This document shows, piece by piece, positions 1 to 7,124 of a DNA stretch of 39,028 bases (positions within the stretch are counted from its first letter, which is position 1; each line of letters opens with the position of its first letter). The notes beneath the pieces are model-generated. The model ran no database searches. It had not been told where the DNA came from and saw only the letters and a program-made list of their open reading frames with translations. The stretch spans positions 222,146 through 261,173 of the forward strand of contig FR892668.1 in the NCBI GenBank assembly GCA_000433535.1, in the 5' to 3' direction. Source of the DNA: Dorea sp. CAG:317 (lineage in GTDB: Bacteria > Bacillota > Clostridia > Lachnospirales > Lachnospiraceae). The position numbers were made by a program, and so were the translations under genes.

Positions 1-1296
1 CTTGATGCATTTCATATCCTGACCGCCGATATCTAAAATGCAGTCGACGTCAGGCTCGAAAAATGAAGCGGCGTAATAATGCGATACGGTTTCCACTTCT
101 CCTTCATCCAGAAGAAGAGCTGCTTTGATAAGCGCTTCACCATAACCGGTAGAGCAGGAATGTACGATTTCTACCCCTTCCGGGAGCTGACGGTAAATGT
201 CTTTGATCGCATGGATGGTTGTTCCGAGAGGATCGCCGTCATTGTTGTGATAGAACGAGTACAGAAGAGTACCGTCTTCGCCGACAAGAGCAGCCTTTGT
301 TGTGGTACTTCCTGCATCAATGCCAAGGAATACCTTTCCGTGATAAGTTGACAGATCCTTGACAGGAACCTGATGCTTATCGTGACGTTCTTTGAACGTG
401 TAGTATTCAGCCTCAGAAGCAAAAAGAGGTTCCATACGCTCAACTTCAAAATCCATTTTAATCTTATTTTCCAATCGGTTTTGCATTTCCTGAAGAGAAA
501 CGCGAAGATCCTTCTTAGAATTTAAGGCAGATCCGATGGCGGCAAATAAATGGGAGTGAGTTGGTGCAACCGTGTGCTCATCATCCAGTTTTAATGTTCG
601 GATGAAAGCTTCTTTTAATTCCGAAAGAAAATGAAGTGGTCCACCTAAGAATGCGACATGTCCACGGATCGGTTTTCCGCAGGCAAGACCGCTGATCGTC
701 TGGTTGACCACTGCTTGAAAAATGGATGCTGCCAAGTCTTCTTTGGAAGCACCTTCATTGATAAGAGGCTGTATATCGGATTTGGCAAATACACCGCATC
801 TTGCTGCGATGGAATAAAGTGCGTGATAATTTTTGGCATATTCATTCAGACCGGAAGCATCTGTCTGGAGAAGAGAAGCCATCTGATCAATGAATGATCC
901 GGTTCCGCCTGCGCAGACACCATTCATACGCTGTTCTACGTTTCCGCCTTCGAAATATATAATCTTGGCATCTTCACCGCCAAGCTCAATTGCAACATCT
1001 GTCTGAGGTGCATAGTCCTGAAGTGCTGTAGATACAGCAATGACTTCCTGTACAAACGGAACCTCCAAATGTTTTGCTAGTGTAAGACCGCCGGAACCAG
1101 TGATCACCGGTGAGGCATAAATCGGTCCAAGCTTATAGATTGCCCGTCCGATAAGGTCTGATAATGTTTCTTGAATATTGGCATAATGTCTCTCATAATC
1201 GGAGAAAACAAGGTCATTTGTATCGTCTAAAATAGCGATTTTTACAGTTGTGGAGCCAATATCAATTCCAAGGGTATATAGTTCTTTTTGAGTCAT
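1..1296 (-). CDS. BcrAD/BadFG-type acyl-CoA dehydratase activase, large two-domain form (partial, 3' end outside window)
   Basis: This is an ATPase of the 2-hydroxyacyl-CoA dehydratase activase family; such proteins use ATP to push one electron into a partner dehydratase. I translated 432 codons from the ATG at 1296-1294, and the frame stays open to the window edge. The ribosome-binding site AAGGAG lies 8 bases upstream. Two copies of the ASKHA nucleotide-binding fold are visible: TLGIDIGSTTVK near residue 8 and FLGIDAGSTTTK near residue 325. Each is followed by typical motifs (ELGGEDAKII and CAGGTGSF in copy one, DIGGQDMK in copy two). Simple activators have one domain of about 260 residues, so this belongs to the large class of roughly 1,400 residues, whose C-terminal part would lie to the left. 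The dehydratase partner is not in the window and the true substrate is unknown. Confidence 0.85.
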   Translation of the reverse strand, partial: MTQKELYTLGIDIGSTTVKIAILDDTNDLVFSDYERHYANIQETLSDLIGRAIYKLGPIYASPVITGSGGLTLAKHLEVPFVQEVIAVSTALQDYAPQTDVAIELGGEDAKIIYFEGGNVEQRMNGVCAGGTGSFIDQMASLLQTDASGLNEYAKNYHALYSIAARCGVFAKSDIQPLINEGASKEDLAASIFQAVVNQTISGLACGKPIRGHVAFLGGPLHFLSELKEAFIRTLKLDDEHTVAPTHSHLFAAIGSALNSKKDLRVSLQEMQNRLENKIKMDFEVERMEPLFASEAEYYTFKERHDKHQVPVKDLSTYHGKVFLGIDAGSTTTKAALVGEDGTLLYSFYHNNDGDPLGTTIHAIKDIYRQLPEGVEIVHSCSTGYGEALIKAALLLDEGEVETVSHYYAASFFEPDVDCILDIGGQDMKCIK

Positions 1297-1369
1297 GTTG
1301 CGTACTCCTTATCTAAAAAAGATATGTGTTACTACCTATTAAAATGTATATGATTTCATAACCAGTAAC

Positions 1370-1397
1370 ATTATACGACAAAAATTTTATATGTCAA
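1370..1397 (-). promoter_or_regulatory. Promoter of the activase gene
   Basis: On the minus strand TTGACA (1397-1392) and TATAAT (1375-1370) are separated by 16 bases. Both boxes match the housekeeping sigma consensus exactly. It is about 70 bases upstream of the start codon and divergent from the promoter at 1449. Confidence 0.75.
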
Positions 1398-1448
1398 TCA
1401 GAAAATGTTATAGAAATGTTAAAATGCTATGAAAATTTTCTGCCAGAA

Positions 1449-1477
1449 TTGACAAATATAATGTGAAACGGTAGAAT
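1449..1477 (+). promoter_or_regulatory. Promoter of the rhomboid-like gene
   Basis: TTGACA (1449-1454) and TAGAAT (1472-1477) are 17 bases apart, an almost perfect housekeeping promoter. It reads toward the gene at 1528. The pyruvate kinase gene has no equally clear promoter of its own, so it may be co-transcribed from here. Confidence 0.75.
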
Positions 1478-1527
1478 GATTACTATGCCAAATAATAATA
1501 AATATAAGGAGTGGACAGAAAAGCTTT

Positions 1528-2400
1528 ATGAATTGGTTGAATAAATTAGAACGAAAATTTGGACGGTATGCGATACCGAATCTTATGATTTATATTGTTG
1601 CTCTCTATGTGACAGGATACGTGTTAAATATGATCAATCCGTCTTTTTATATGGAATATTTGAGCTTAAATGCACAGGCAATCCTGCACGGACAGGTGTG
1701 GCGAATCCTGACATTTATTATTCAGCCGCCATCCGGCAATTTGATCTGGCTGTTTTTTGCAGTGATGTTATACTATTTTATCGGAAAACAGTTAGAGATG
1801 GCATGGGGAACTTTTCGCTTTAATGTATACTTCTTTGCGGGGGTTATCTTCCACGTGATCGCGGCAATCGCAGCTTATCTGATTTTTGGAGTGAACCTTC
1901 CACTTGGCACAAACTATTTGAATTTGTCACTTTTTCTTGTGTATGCGGCGTTGTATCCGGATGCACAGTTTTATGTGTATTTCATTCTGCCGATCAAAGC
2001 AAAATGGTTGGCATGGCTTGATGGCATTTTGTTTCTGTATACAATTGTGCAGGCGTTCCTTCCAAGCTATGGCGGCAATCCTTATTACGGAGCTTATTAC
2101 AGGGCGAATGCTCTGGCCGCAGCGGTGTCTCTGCTGAATTTCCTGATCTTTTTCTTAAGCTCCAGAAATGTGAAGCCGTATACACCTAAGCAGATGAAGC
2201 GTAAAATGGATTTCCAGAAAAATGTGAAACATGCTCAGAGAACTGAAAATCATTACGCCGGCGGCGCGAAACACCGCTGTGCAGTCTGTGGACGGACAGA
2301 ACTCGATGATTCGAATCTGGAATTTCGGTATTGCTCGAAATGTAATGGTAACTATGAGTATTGTCAGGATCACTTATTTACACATATTCATGTGAAATAA
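1528..2400 (+). CDS. Rhomboid-like membrane protein with C-terminal zinc ribbon, catalytic residues not conserved
   Basis: A 290-residue polytopic membrane protein. The pattern of segments, WRILTF near residue 57 and the helix boundary ALYPDAQFYVYFILPIKAKWLA resemble the rhomboid/Derlin fold. The active-site GxSG motif expected before that helix is replaced by NYLNLSLF, and the late helix that normally carries the catalytic His reads RANALAAAVSLL, so I see neither Ser nor His of the dyad. The C-terminus (about 250-285) has CxxC...CxxC...C spacing (CAVC, CSKC, C) typical of a small zinc ribbon. It is therefore better called a rhomboid-family pseudoprotease than a protease. The AAGGAG at 1505-1510 is far (17 bases) from the ATG, but no closer in-frame start exists. 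Function unknown. Confidence 0.75.
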   Translation: MNWLNKLERKFGRYAIPNLMIYIVALYVTGYVLNMINPSFYMEYLSLNAQAILHGQVWRILTFIIQPPSGNLIWLFFAVMLYYFIGKQLEMAWGTFRFNVYFFAGVIFHVIAAIAAYLIFGVNLPLGTNYLNLSLFLVYAALYPDAQFYVYFILPIKAKWLAWLDGILFLYTIVQAFLPSYGGNPYYGAYYRANALAAAVSLLNFLIFFLSSRNVKPYTPKQMKRKMDFQKNVKHAQRTENHYAGGAKHRCAVCGRTELDDSNLEFRYCSKCNGNYEYCQDHLFTHIHVK

Positions 2401-2463
2401 CGTGTCAAACTGAACGAAAATGAAATGAAATTATGGAAAGAAAAAAGAGAGGGTTAACAAAAT

Positions 2464-3900
2464 ATGAAAAAAACAAAAATTGTATGTACGATGGGACCAA
2501 GAACAAATGATCCAGATGTTATGAGATGTTTGATTCAAAATGGTATGGACATTGCAAGATTCAATTTTTCACACGGAGATCATGAAGAGCAGAAAATGCG
2601 TATGGATATGATCAAGCAGATCCGTGATGAGGAAAAAGTTCCGGTTGCAATTTTGTTAGATACAAAGGGACCGGAGATTCGTACCGGTGTCTTAGAGGGC
2701 GGAAAAAAGGTTACATTGGAAGAAGGGAACAGCTTTGTATTGTCTACTGCAGATGTGGTTGGAAATGCACAGAAGGTTTCTATTACATACCGTGGGCTTA
2801 TTGATGATGTTCAGATCGGAAGTACGATTCTTATTGATGACGGATTGATTGAATTAAAGGTTACAGGAAAAAATGGAGAGGACATTGTATGTAAAGTTGT
2901 AAACGGCGGTGAGCTGGGAGAGAAGAAGGGCGTTAATGTACCGAATGTTCCGGTAAGACTTCCGGCGATCACAGAGAAAGACAGAGACGATATCCGTTTT
3001 GGAGTAGAGCAGGGTGTAGATTTTATTGCAGCTTCTTTCGTGCGTAACGCAGAATGTATTTTAGAGATCAAAGCGCTGTTAAGAGAACTGAAAGCGCCAT
3101 ATATTCCGATTATTGCCAAGATTGAAAATGCAGAAGGAATCCAGAATATTGATGAAATTATCCGCTGTGCAGATGGAATCATGATAGCGCGTGGAGATTT
3201 GGGTGTTGAGATTCCAGCAGAAGAGGTGCCATATCTTCAGAAAATGCTGATTCAGAAATGTAACGATAATTTCAAACCGGTTATTACGGCAACGCAGATG
3301 CTGGATTCTATGATCCGCAATCCACGTCCGACCAGAGCAGAAGTTACAGATGTTGCCAATGCGGTATATGACGGAACAGATGCTGTCATGTTGTCCGGAG
3401 AAACAGCAAATGGAAAATATCCGGTAGAAGCGCTTCAGATGATGGTACATATCGTAGAAAATACAGAGGAGCATCTGGATTATGAGATGATTTTGAGAAA
3501 ATCCGAGGAATATCGCAAAAAGAGCACATCCAGTGCGCTTGGATTTGCGACAGTATCAACTGCAATGAGCCTGAATGCAAAATGCATCATTGCACCGTCT
3601 ATGTCCGGAGCAACTGCGAGAGTGGTATCAAAGTTCAAGCCGAAAACAGAGATTATCGGAGTAAGCCCTAATGGCGCATCACTTAGAAGAATGCAGATTT
3701 ACTGGGGAGTACGTCCTATGAAATCAATTGAAGTACATACGACAGAAGATATCTGCAGCAGTGCGATCGATCTTGTGACTGCAAAGCAGGTAGTAGAAAC
3801 CGGAGATGTTGTGATCTTAACAGCCGGTATCCCTTCACCTACAGCGGTAGGAATGTCCAAGGGTGTAAGTAATATGATGAGAATCGCAGTAGTAGATTAA
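2464..3900 (+). CDS. pyk: Pyruvate kinase
   Basis: Converts phosphoenolpyruvate and ADP to pyruvate and ATP, the last step of glycolysis, in the cytoplasm. The 478-residue protein starts with the family's usual KKTKIVCTMGP, has TKGPEIRTG at 67-75, the B domain around 75-165, the catalytic-lysine region IIAKIENAEGIQ at 216-227, and the signature MIARGDLGVE at 240-249. The allosteric C-domain runs to the end. The extra C-terminal PEP-utiliser-like domain found in many Bacillus enzymes is absent. A factor-independent terminator follows directly at 3903. Pyruvate kinase feeds the malic enzyme reaction encoded later in the window. Confidence 0.97.
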   Translation: MKKTKIVCTMGPRTNDPDVMRCLIQNGMDIARFNFSHGDHEEQKMRMDMIKQIRDEEKVPVAILLDTKGPEIRTGVLEGGKKVTLEEGNSFVLSTADVVGNAQKVSITYRGLIDDVQIGSTILIDDGLIELKVTGKNGEDIVCKVVNGGELGEKKGVNVPNVPVRLPAITEKDRDDIRFGVEQGVDFIAASFVRNAECILEIKALLRELKAPYIPIIAKIENAEGIQNIDEIIRCADGIMIARGDLGVEIPAEEVPYLQKMLIQKCNDNFKPVITATQMLDSMIRNPRPTRAEVTDVANAVYDGTDAVMLSGETANGKYPVEALQMMVHIVENTEEHLDYEMILRKSEEYRKKSTSSALGFATVSTAMSLNAKCIIAPSMSGATARVVSKFKPKTEIIGVSPNGASLRRMQIYWGVRPMKSIEVHTTEDICSSAIDLVTAKQVVETGDVVILTAGIPSPTAVGMSKGVSNMMRIAVVD

Positions 3901-3902
3901 AG

Positions 3903-3940
3903 AAAATGGGTTGTGCATGAAAATGCATGACCCATTTTTG
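3903..3940 (+). terminator. Terminator after pyk
   Basis: A stem of about 16 pairs with two mismatches (AAAATGGGTTGTGCAT against ATGCATGACCCATTTT) with a GAAA loop, ending in a run of five T. It sits three bases after the pyk stop codon. Confidence 0.85.
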
Positions 3941-3963
3941 ATAGGGATATCTTATAATTTTTA

Positions 3964-3992
3964 TTGACAGATGAGAACACATGGATTAAAGT
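3964..3992 (+). promoter_or_regulatory. Promoter of the TrmB-like regulator operon
   Basis: TTGACA (3964-3969) is followed after 17 bases by TAAAGT (3987-3992). The position shows that the upstream in-frame ATG at 3971 lies inside the promoter and cannot be the start; translation begins at 4031. Confidence 0.6.
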
Positions 3993-4030
3993 GTTCCTAT
4001 AGAGAACTACTAAAGAAAGATGGTGAAGAA

Positions 4031-4747
4031 ATGGAGAGCAGTGTTTTCGCAGAGCGATTAATGGAATTCGGTCTTACAAGGCAGGAAGCTGCTATTTATG
4101 AATGTCTGTTAAGAGAAGGAAAGACAACAGGCTATGAAGTAGCTAAATTGATTGGTATTTCCAGATCAAATGCTTACAATTCACTGGCAAGCATGACCGA
4201 AAAAGGGGCTTCCTATCTGGTGGAAGAAGGTACTACAAGAAAATACGTGCCGGTTTCGTTAGATGAATTTTGCAAAAACCGCGTAAGACGGATGGAAGAA
4301 AATAAAAAATGGTTGTGTGATCATATGCCTGCGGTGAAGGATCGTGTGGAAGGATATATTACGATTGAAGGCGCGGCAAATATATTAGATAAAATGCGCA
4401 ATCTGATTGACGGAGCAAAAGAGAGGGTGTATGTTTCCTGTACAAGAAATTATCTGCTTCTTTTGATAAAAGAATTGGAAAGCCTGATTCAGAGAAGAAA
4501 GAAAGTTGTGATCATTACAGATCAGCCGGTCAATTTTGACGGCGCGAAAGTATATATAGGAAATCCACGCGGAACCGCAGTGGGCTTGATTGTTGATTCC
4601 AACCGTGTGCTTGCAGGAGAATATGGAGAAGGAAGTATGAATACCTGCCTGTATTCCGGACAAAAAAACTTTGTGAATCTGTATAAGACAGCTCTTTCCA
4701 ATGAAATCAAATTACTTGCAATGAAAAAGGAGAATGAGGACGCATGA
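4031..4747 (+). CDS. TrmB-family transcriptional regulator
   Basis: A 238-residue DNA-binding regulator. An N-terminal winged helix-turn-helix (about residues 5-70; FGLTRQEAAIYECLL and GISRSNAYNSLASM) is followed by a C-terminal phospholipase-D-like TrmB effector domain (about 95-235), as in TrmB/sugar-responsive regulators. I chose ATG 4031 rather than 3971 because 3971 lies within the promoter boxes and because family members start close to the EFGLT helix; GGTGAAG precedes 4031. It overlaps the next gene by four bases (ATGA), so the two are translationally coupled and it may control that gene. The effector is unknown; TrmB proteins classically bind sugars, which would be unexpected beside an amino-acid decarboxylase. 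Confidence 0.8.
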   Translation: MESSVFAERLMEFGLTRQEAAIYECLLREGKTTGYEVAKLIGISRSNAYNSLASMTEKGASYLVEEGTTRKYVPVSLDEFCKNRVRRMEENKKWLCDHMPAVKDRVEGYITIEGAANILDKMRNLIDGAKERVYVSCTRNYLLLLIKELESLIQRRKKVVIITDQPVNFDGAKVYIGNPRGTAVGLIVDSNRVLAGEYGEGSMNTCLYSGQKNFVNLYKTALSNEIKLLAMKKENEDA

Positions 4748-6015
4748 AAAAAGAGACATTTGTGACAAAAGACCAGCTGGACGAAATTATAAAGACATAT
4801 CCGACCCCTTTCTATCTGTATGATGAAAGAGGAATCCGAAGAAATATGAAGGCGTTAAAAGATGCTTTTTCATGGAATGAAGGTTACAAAGAGTATTTTG
4901 CAGTAAAAGCAACACCGAATCCATTTCTTATTAACATCCTGAAAGAATATGGCTGTGGCTGTGACTGTTCTTCCTATACAGAGTTAATGTTGTCGGAAGC
5001 GGTTGATGTGACCGGACAGGATATTATGTTCTCCTCGAATGACACACCGCCGGAAGAGTTTGTCTACGCAGATAAACTGGGCGCGATCATCAATCTGGAT
5101 GATATTACTCATATTGATGTATTGGAGCAGGCAATCGGTCATATCCCGGAAACAATCAGCTGTCGTTTTAATCCGGGAGGATTATTTAAGATCAGTAATG
5201 ATATTATGGACAACCCGGGGGATTCCAAATACGGAATGACAAAGGATCAGCTCTTTGAAGCACTTAAAATATTAAAGAGCAAAGGCGCAAAAGAATTTGG
5301 CATTCACGCATTTCTTGCAAGTAATACGGTTACTAATGAGTATTATCCGATGCTTGCTAAAATCTTATTTGAGCTCGCTGTACAGCTTCAGAAAGAAACA
5401 GGAGCACATATTAAATTCATCAATCTGTCCGGCGGTATCGGCATCCCTTATACACCGGATCAGGAACCAAATGACATCCGTGTCATCGGTGAGGGCGTAA
5501 GAAGGGTGTATGAAGAGGTGCTGAAGCCTGCAAAAATGGATGACATTGCCATTTATACAGAGCTGGGACGTTTTATGATGGGCGCCTATGGATGTCTGGT
5601 GACAAAAGCGATTCATGAAAAGCACACGTACAAAGAGTATATTGGCGTAGATGCCTGTGCAGTTAATCTGATGCGTCCTGCCATGTACGGCGCGTACCAT
5701 CATATTACCGTAATGGGCAAAGAAAAAAGAGCCTGTGACCACAAATACGATGTGGTAGGTTCTCTATGTGAAAATAACGATAAGTTTGCTATTGACCGTA
5801 TGCTTCCGAAAATTGACAAAGGAGATCTTCTCGTCATCCATGATACGGGAGCACATGGATTCTCTATGGGATATAATTATAACGGCAAGTTAAAATCTGC
5901 AGAGCTTTTACTTAAAGAAGATGGAAGTGTACAGATGATTCGAAGAGCGGAGAAACCGGCAGATTATTTCGCAACATTTGACTGTTTTGATATTGGAAGT
6001 AAGTTAATAGATTAA
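4744..6015 (+). CDS. Diaminopimelate decarboxylase-like PLP enzyme (fold type III)
   Basis: A 423-residue pyridoxal-phosphate decarboxylase of the LysA/ornithine decarboxylase-2 family, cytoplasmic and probably a dimer. The PLP lysine is K55 in YFAVKATPNP; the glycine-rich phosphate loop is NLSGGIGIPY at 228-237; the partner-subunit catalytic cysteine is C342 in GSLCENND, equivalent to the CESGD motif of LysA. The N-terminal barrel and C-terminal beta domain are both complete. It may make lysine from meso-diaminopimelate, but the sequence differs from textbook LysA (for example SKYGMTKD and CENND), and pairing with a TrmB regulator rather than dap genes leaves another diamino acid or carboxylated substrate possible. 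Start codon overlaps the upstream stop. Confidence 0.8.
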   Translation: MKKETFVTKDQLDEIIKTYPTPFYLYDERGIRRNMKALKDAFSWNEGYKEYFAVKATPNPFLINILKEYGCGCDCSSYTELMLSEAVDVTGQDIMFSSNDTPPEEFVYADKLGAIINLDDITHIDVLEQAIGHIPETISCRFNPGGLFKISNDIMDNPGDSKYGMTKDQLFEALKILKSKGAKEFGIHAFLASNTVTNEYYPMLAKILFELAVQLQKETGAHIKFINLSGGIGIPYTPDQEPNDIRVIGEGVRRVYEEVLKPAKMDDIAIYTELGRFMMGAYGCLVTKAIHEKHTYKEYIGVDACAVNLMRPAMYGAYHHITVMGKEKRACDHKYDVVGSLCENNDKFAIDRMLPKIDKGDLLVIHDTGAHGFSMGYNYNGKLKSAELLLKEDGSVQMIRRAEKPADYFATFDCFDIGSKLID

Positions 6016-6027
6016 AACGGAAAAGTG

Positions 6028-6067
6028 TTGTAAAATTTCCCTAAATAGGTTATTATACCAGTATAAT
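6028..6067 (+). promoter_or_regulatory. Promoter with overlapping palindrome upstream of the lipoprotein gene
   Basis: TTGTAA (6028-6033) and TATTAT (6051-6056) are 17 bases apart. A perfect palindrome ATTATAC-CA-GTATAAT (6052-6067) covers the -10 box and the likely start of transcription. It could be a repressor operator, though AT-rich -10 sequences can form palindromes by chance. Confidence 0.55.
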
Positions 6068-6101
6068 GCATTGGTTAAAGTGACCAAAAGGAGGAAATGA
6101 T

Positions 6102-6743
6102 ATGAAAAGAATGAAAAAACGTATGCTGGCATTAGCGGCAGTATTGGTATTGGCGGTATCTATGCTGACAGGATGTGGCGGAATGACTGAGGAAGATGCC
6201 AAAGAATATGTAAAAGCGACATTAGATGCAAGTTACAAGGCAGATTTTGACGCATATATGAAAGTGACAGATTCCAGTAAAGAAGAAGTGCAGAAGCTTT
6301 ATGATGATAATATTGAAAATATCGTTACAAGCAGCGGCTTGCAGGACATGGGAATTACCAGTGAGCTTGAAGAAAAATATCGTGAGCTTTACAAGAATAT
6401 GCTTTCAAAAGCCAAATATACAGTTGGAGATGCAAAAGAGACAGACGGTGGATTTGAAGTTGTTGTCAAAGTTGAACCTTTTGCGTTTATGGAAGGTGTA
6501 GAGGGTGAGCTTACAGAAGCAATTCAGAATGAACTTCTGGCAGGTGACGGAAGTGTTCCGAGTGAGGACGAAATCAATCAGATGCTGCTTAATAAAATGT
6601 ACGAATTGTTAGCAGCACGCGCAGAAGATCCACAGTATGGGGCAGAAGAAGAATTGAAGGTAACCGTTGAGGAAAAGGATAATGTATATAGTATTTCCGA
6701 GGAAGACCTTACAAAGATTGACAGCCGTTTATTTGCATTATAA
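6102..6743 (+). CDS. Secreted lipoprotein, DUF5105-like, function unknown
   Basis: A 213-residue lipoprotein. The N-terminus has basic residues (MKRMKKRM), a hydrophobic stretch and a lipobox LTGC near residues 22-25, so it should be anchored outside the membrane through a lipidated cysteine. The mature part is acidic and helical with repeated DAKEYVKATLDASYKADF-type segments, resembling small Clostridia lipoproteins with DUF5105-like domains. AGGAGG lies just before the start. No enzyme motif is visible. It has its own promoter and stands alone before the tRNA gene. Confidence 0.75.
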   Translation: MKRMKKRMLALAAVLVLAVSMLTGCGGMTEEDAKEYVKATLDASYKADFDAYMKVTDSSKEEVQKLYDDNIENIVTSSGLQDMGITSELEEKYRELYKNMLSKAKYTVGDAKETDGGFEVVVKVEPFAFMEGVEGELTEAIQNELLAGDGSVPSEDEINQMLLNKMYELLAARAEDPQYGAEEELKVTVEEKDNVYSISEEDLTKIDSRLFAL

Positions 6744-6795
6744 TCAAAGGGTTGTTTTAAATCTGGTTTAAAGATGTGTTTTTTGAAAAAAACTA

Positions 6796-6824
6796 TTGTA
6801 ATTTCAAAAAAAGTATGATAACAT
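6796..6824 (+). promoter_or_regulatory. Promoter of tRNA-Leu
   Basis: TTGTAA (6796-6801) and TAACAT (6819-6824) are 17 bases apart. The expected start of transcription falls at the left arm of the hairpin at 6827-6850. Confidence 0.5.
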
Positions 6825-6826
6825 AA

Positions 6827-6850
6827 ATTTCGGCTTGAGAAAGCCGAAAT
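6827..6850 (+). other. Perfect hairpin immediately 5' of tRNA-Leu
   Basis: ATTTCGGCTT (6827-6836), loop GAGA, AAGCCGAAAT (6841-6850): ten uninterrupted pairs closed by a GNRA-type loop. It ends two bases before the first tRNA nucleotide and has no T-run, so it is not a normal terminator. It would form the 5' leader of the precursor tRNA. Confidence 0.7.
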
Positions 6851-6852
6851 GA

Positions 6853-6935
6853 GCGGATGTGGCGGAATGGCAGACGCACAAGACTCAAAATCTTGCGGGG
6901 GCGACCTCGTGTGGGTTCAAGTCCCACCATCCGCA
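6853..6935 (+). tRNA. tRNA-Leu (anticodon CAA)
   Basis: An 83-base class II tRNA. Acceptor stem GCGGATG pairs with CATCCGC, discriminator A; anticodon stem CAAGA/TCTTG encloses the loop CTCAAAA, giving anticodon CAA for UUG codons. A long variable arm and the T arm GTGGG-TTCAAGT-CCCAC are present. The 3' CCA is not encoded and must be added. Confidence 0.95.
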
Positions 6936-6944
6936 GTTAGAGCG

Positions 6945-6990
6945 AAGACACCAAATATCGCAATTTGCGATATTTGGTGTCTTTTTCTTT
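6945..6990 (+). terminator. Strong terminator after tRNA-Leu
   Basis: AAGACACCAAATATCGCAA (6945-6963) pairs perfectly with TTGCGATATTTGGTGTCTT (6965-6983) and is followed by T-rich sequence. It separates the tRNA from the Rex-controlled operon. Confidence 0.9.
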
Positions 6991-7050
6991 TTGAAAAAAG
7001 GTTTTATAAATTGTACTTAAAAAAATACATGACATTTTTTTAACAAATAG

Positions 7051-7068
7051 TTGTTAAAAGGTTAACAA
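7051..7068 (+). promoter_or_regulatory. Rex operator 1 (perfect palindrome)
   Basis: TTGTTAAAAGGTTAACAA is an exact 18-base TTGTTAA-N4-TTAACAA palindrome, the form described for the NADH-sensing repressor Rex in Clostridia. It overlaps the -35 box. A further TTAACAA half site at 7040-7046 creates an everted 18-base palindrome with it (7040-7057). Confidence 0.8.
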
Positions 7069-7079
7069 TATGATAATAT
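7051..7079 (+). promoter_or_regulatory. Promoter of the succinate/Flx-Hdr operon
   Basis: TTGTTA (7051-7056) and TAATAT (7074-7079) are 17 bases apart. The -35 box is the first half of a perfect Rex-type operator, and a second operator lies just downstream of the expected transcription start. Confidence 0.6.
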
Positions 7080-7090
7080 ATACAAAATAC

Positions 7091-7108
7091 TTGTTAAAAA
7101 TATAACAA
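7091..7108 (+). promoter_or_regulatory. Rex operator 2 (one mismatch)
   Basis: TTGTTAAAAATATAACAA has the Rex spacing with a single mismatch in the right half. It lies between the expected transcription start and the ribosome-binding site AAGGAGAG (7110-7117), a typical roadblock position. Its centre is 40 bases from operator 1. Confidence 0.7.
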
Positions 7109-7124
7109 AAAGGAGAGAAAACAT

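Noticed and set aside
2453..2460. GTTAACAA before pyk as a Rex site
   Set aside because: Only one half site; no matching inverted half at the required spacing.
3971..4030. Upstream start for the TrmB-like gene
   Set aside because: ATG 3971 is between the -35 and -10 boxes of the promoter and has no ribosome-binding site.
6849..7043. A 64-codon open frame
   Set aside because: It runs through tRNA-Leu and its terminator hairpin; there is no ribosome-binding site.
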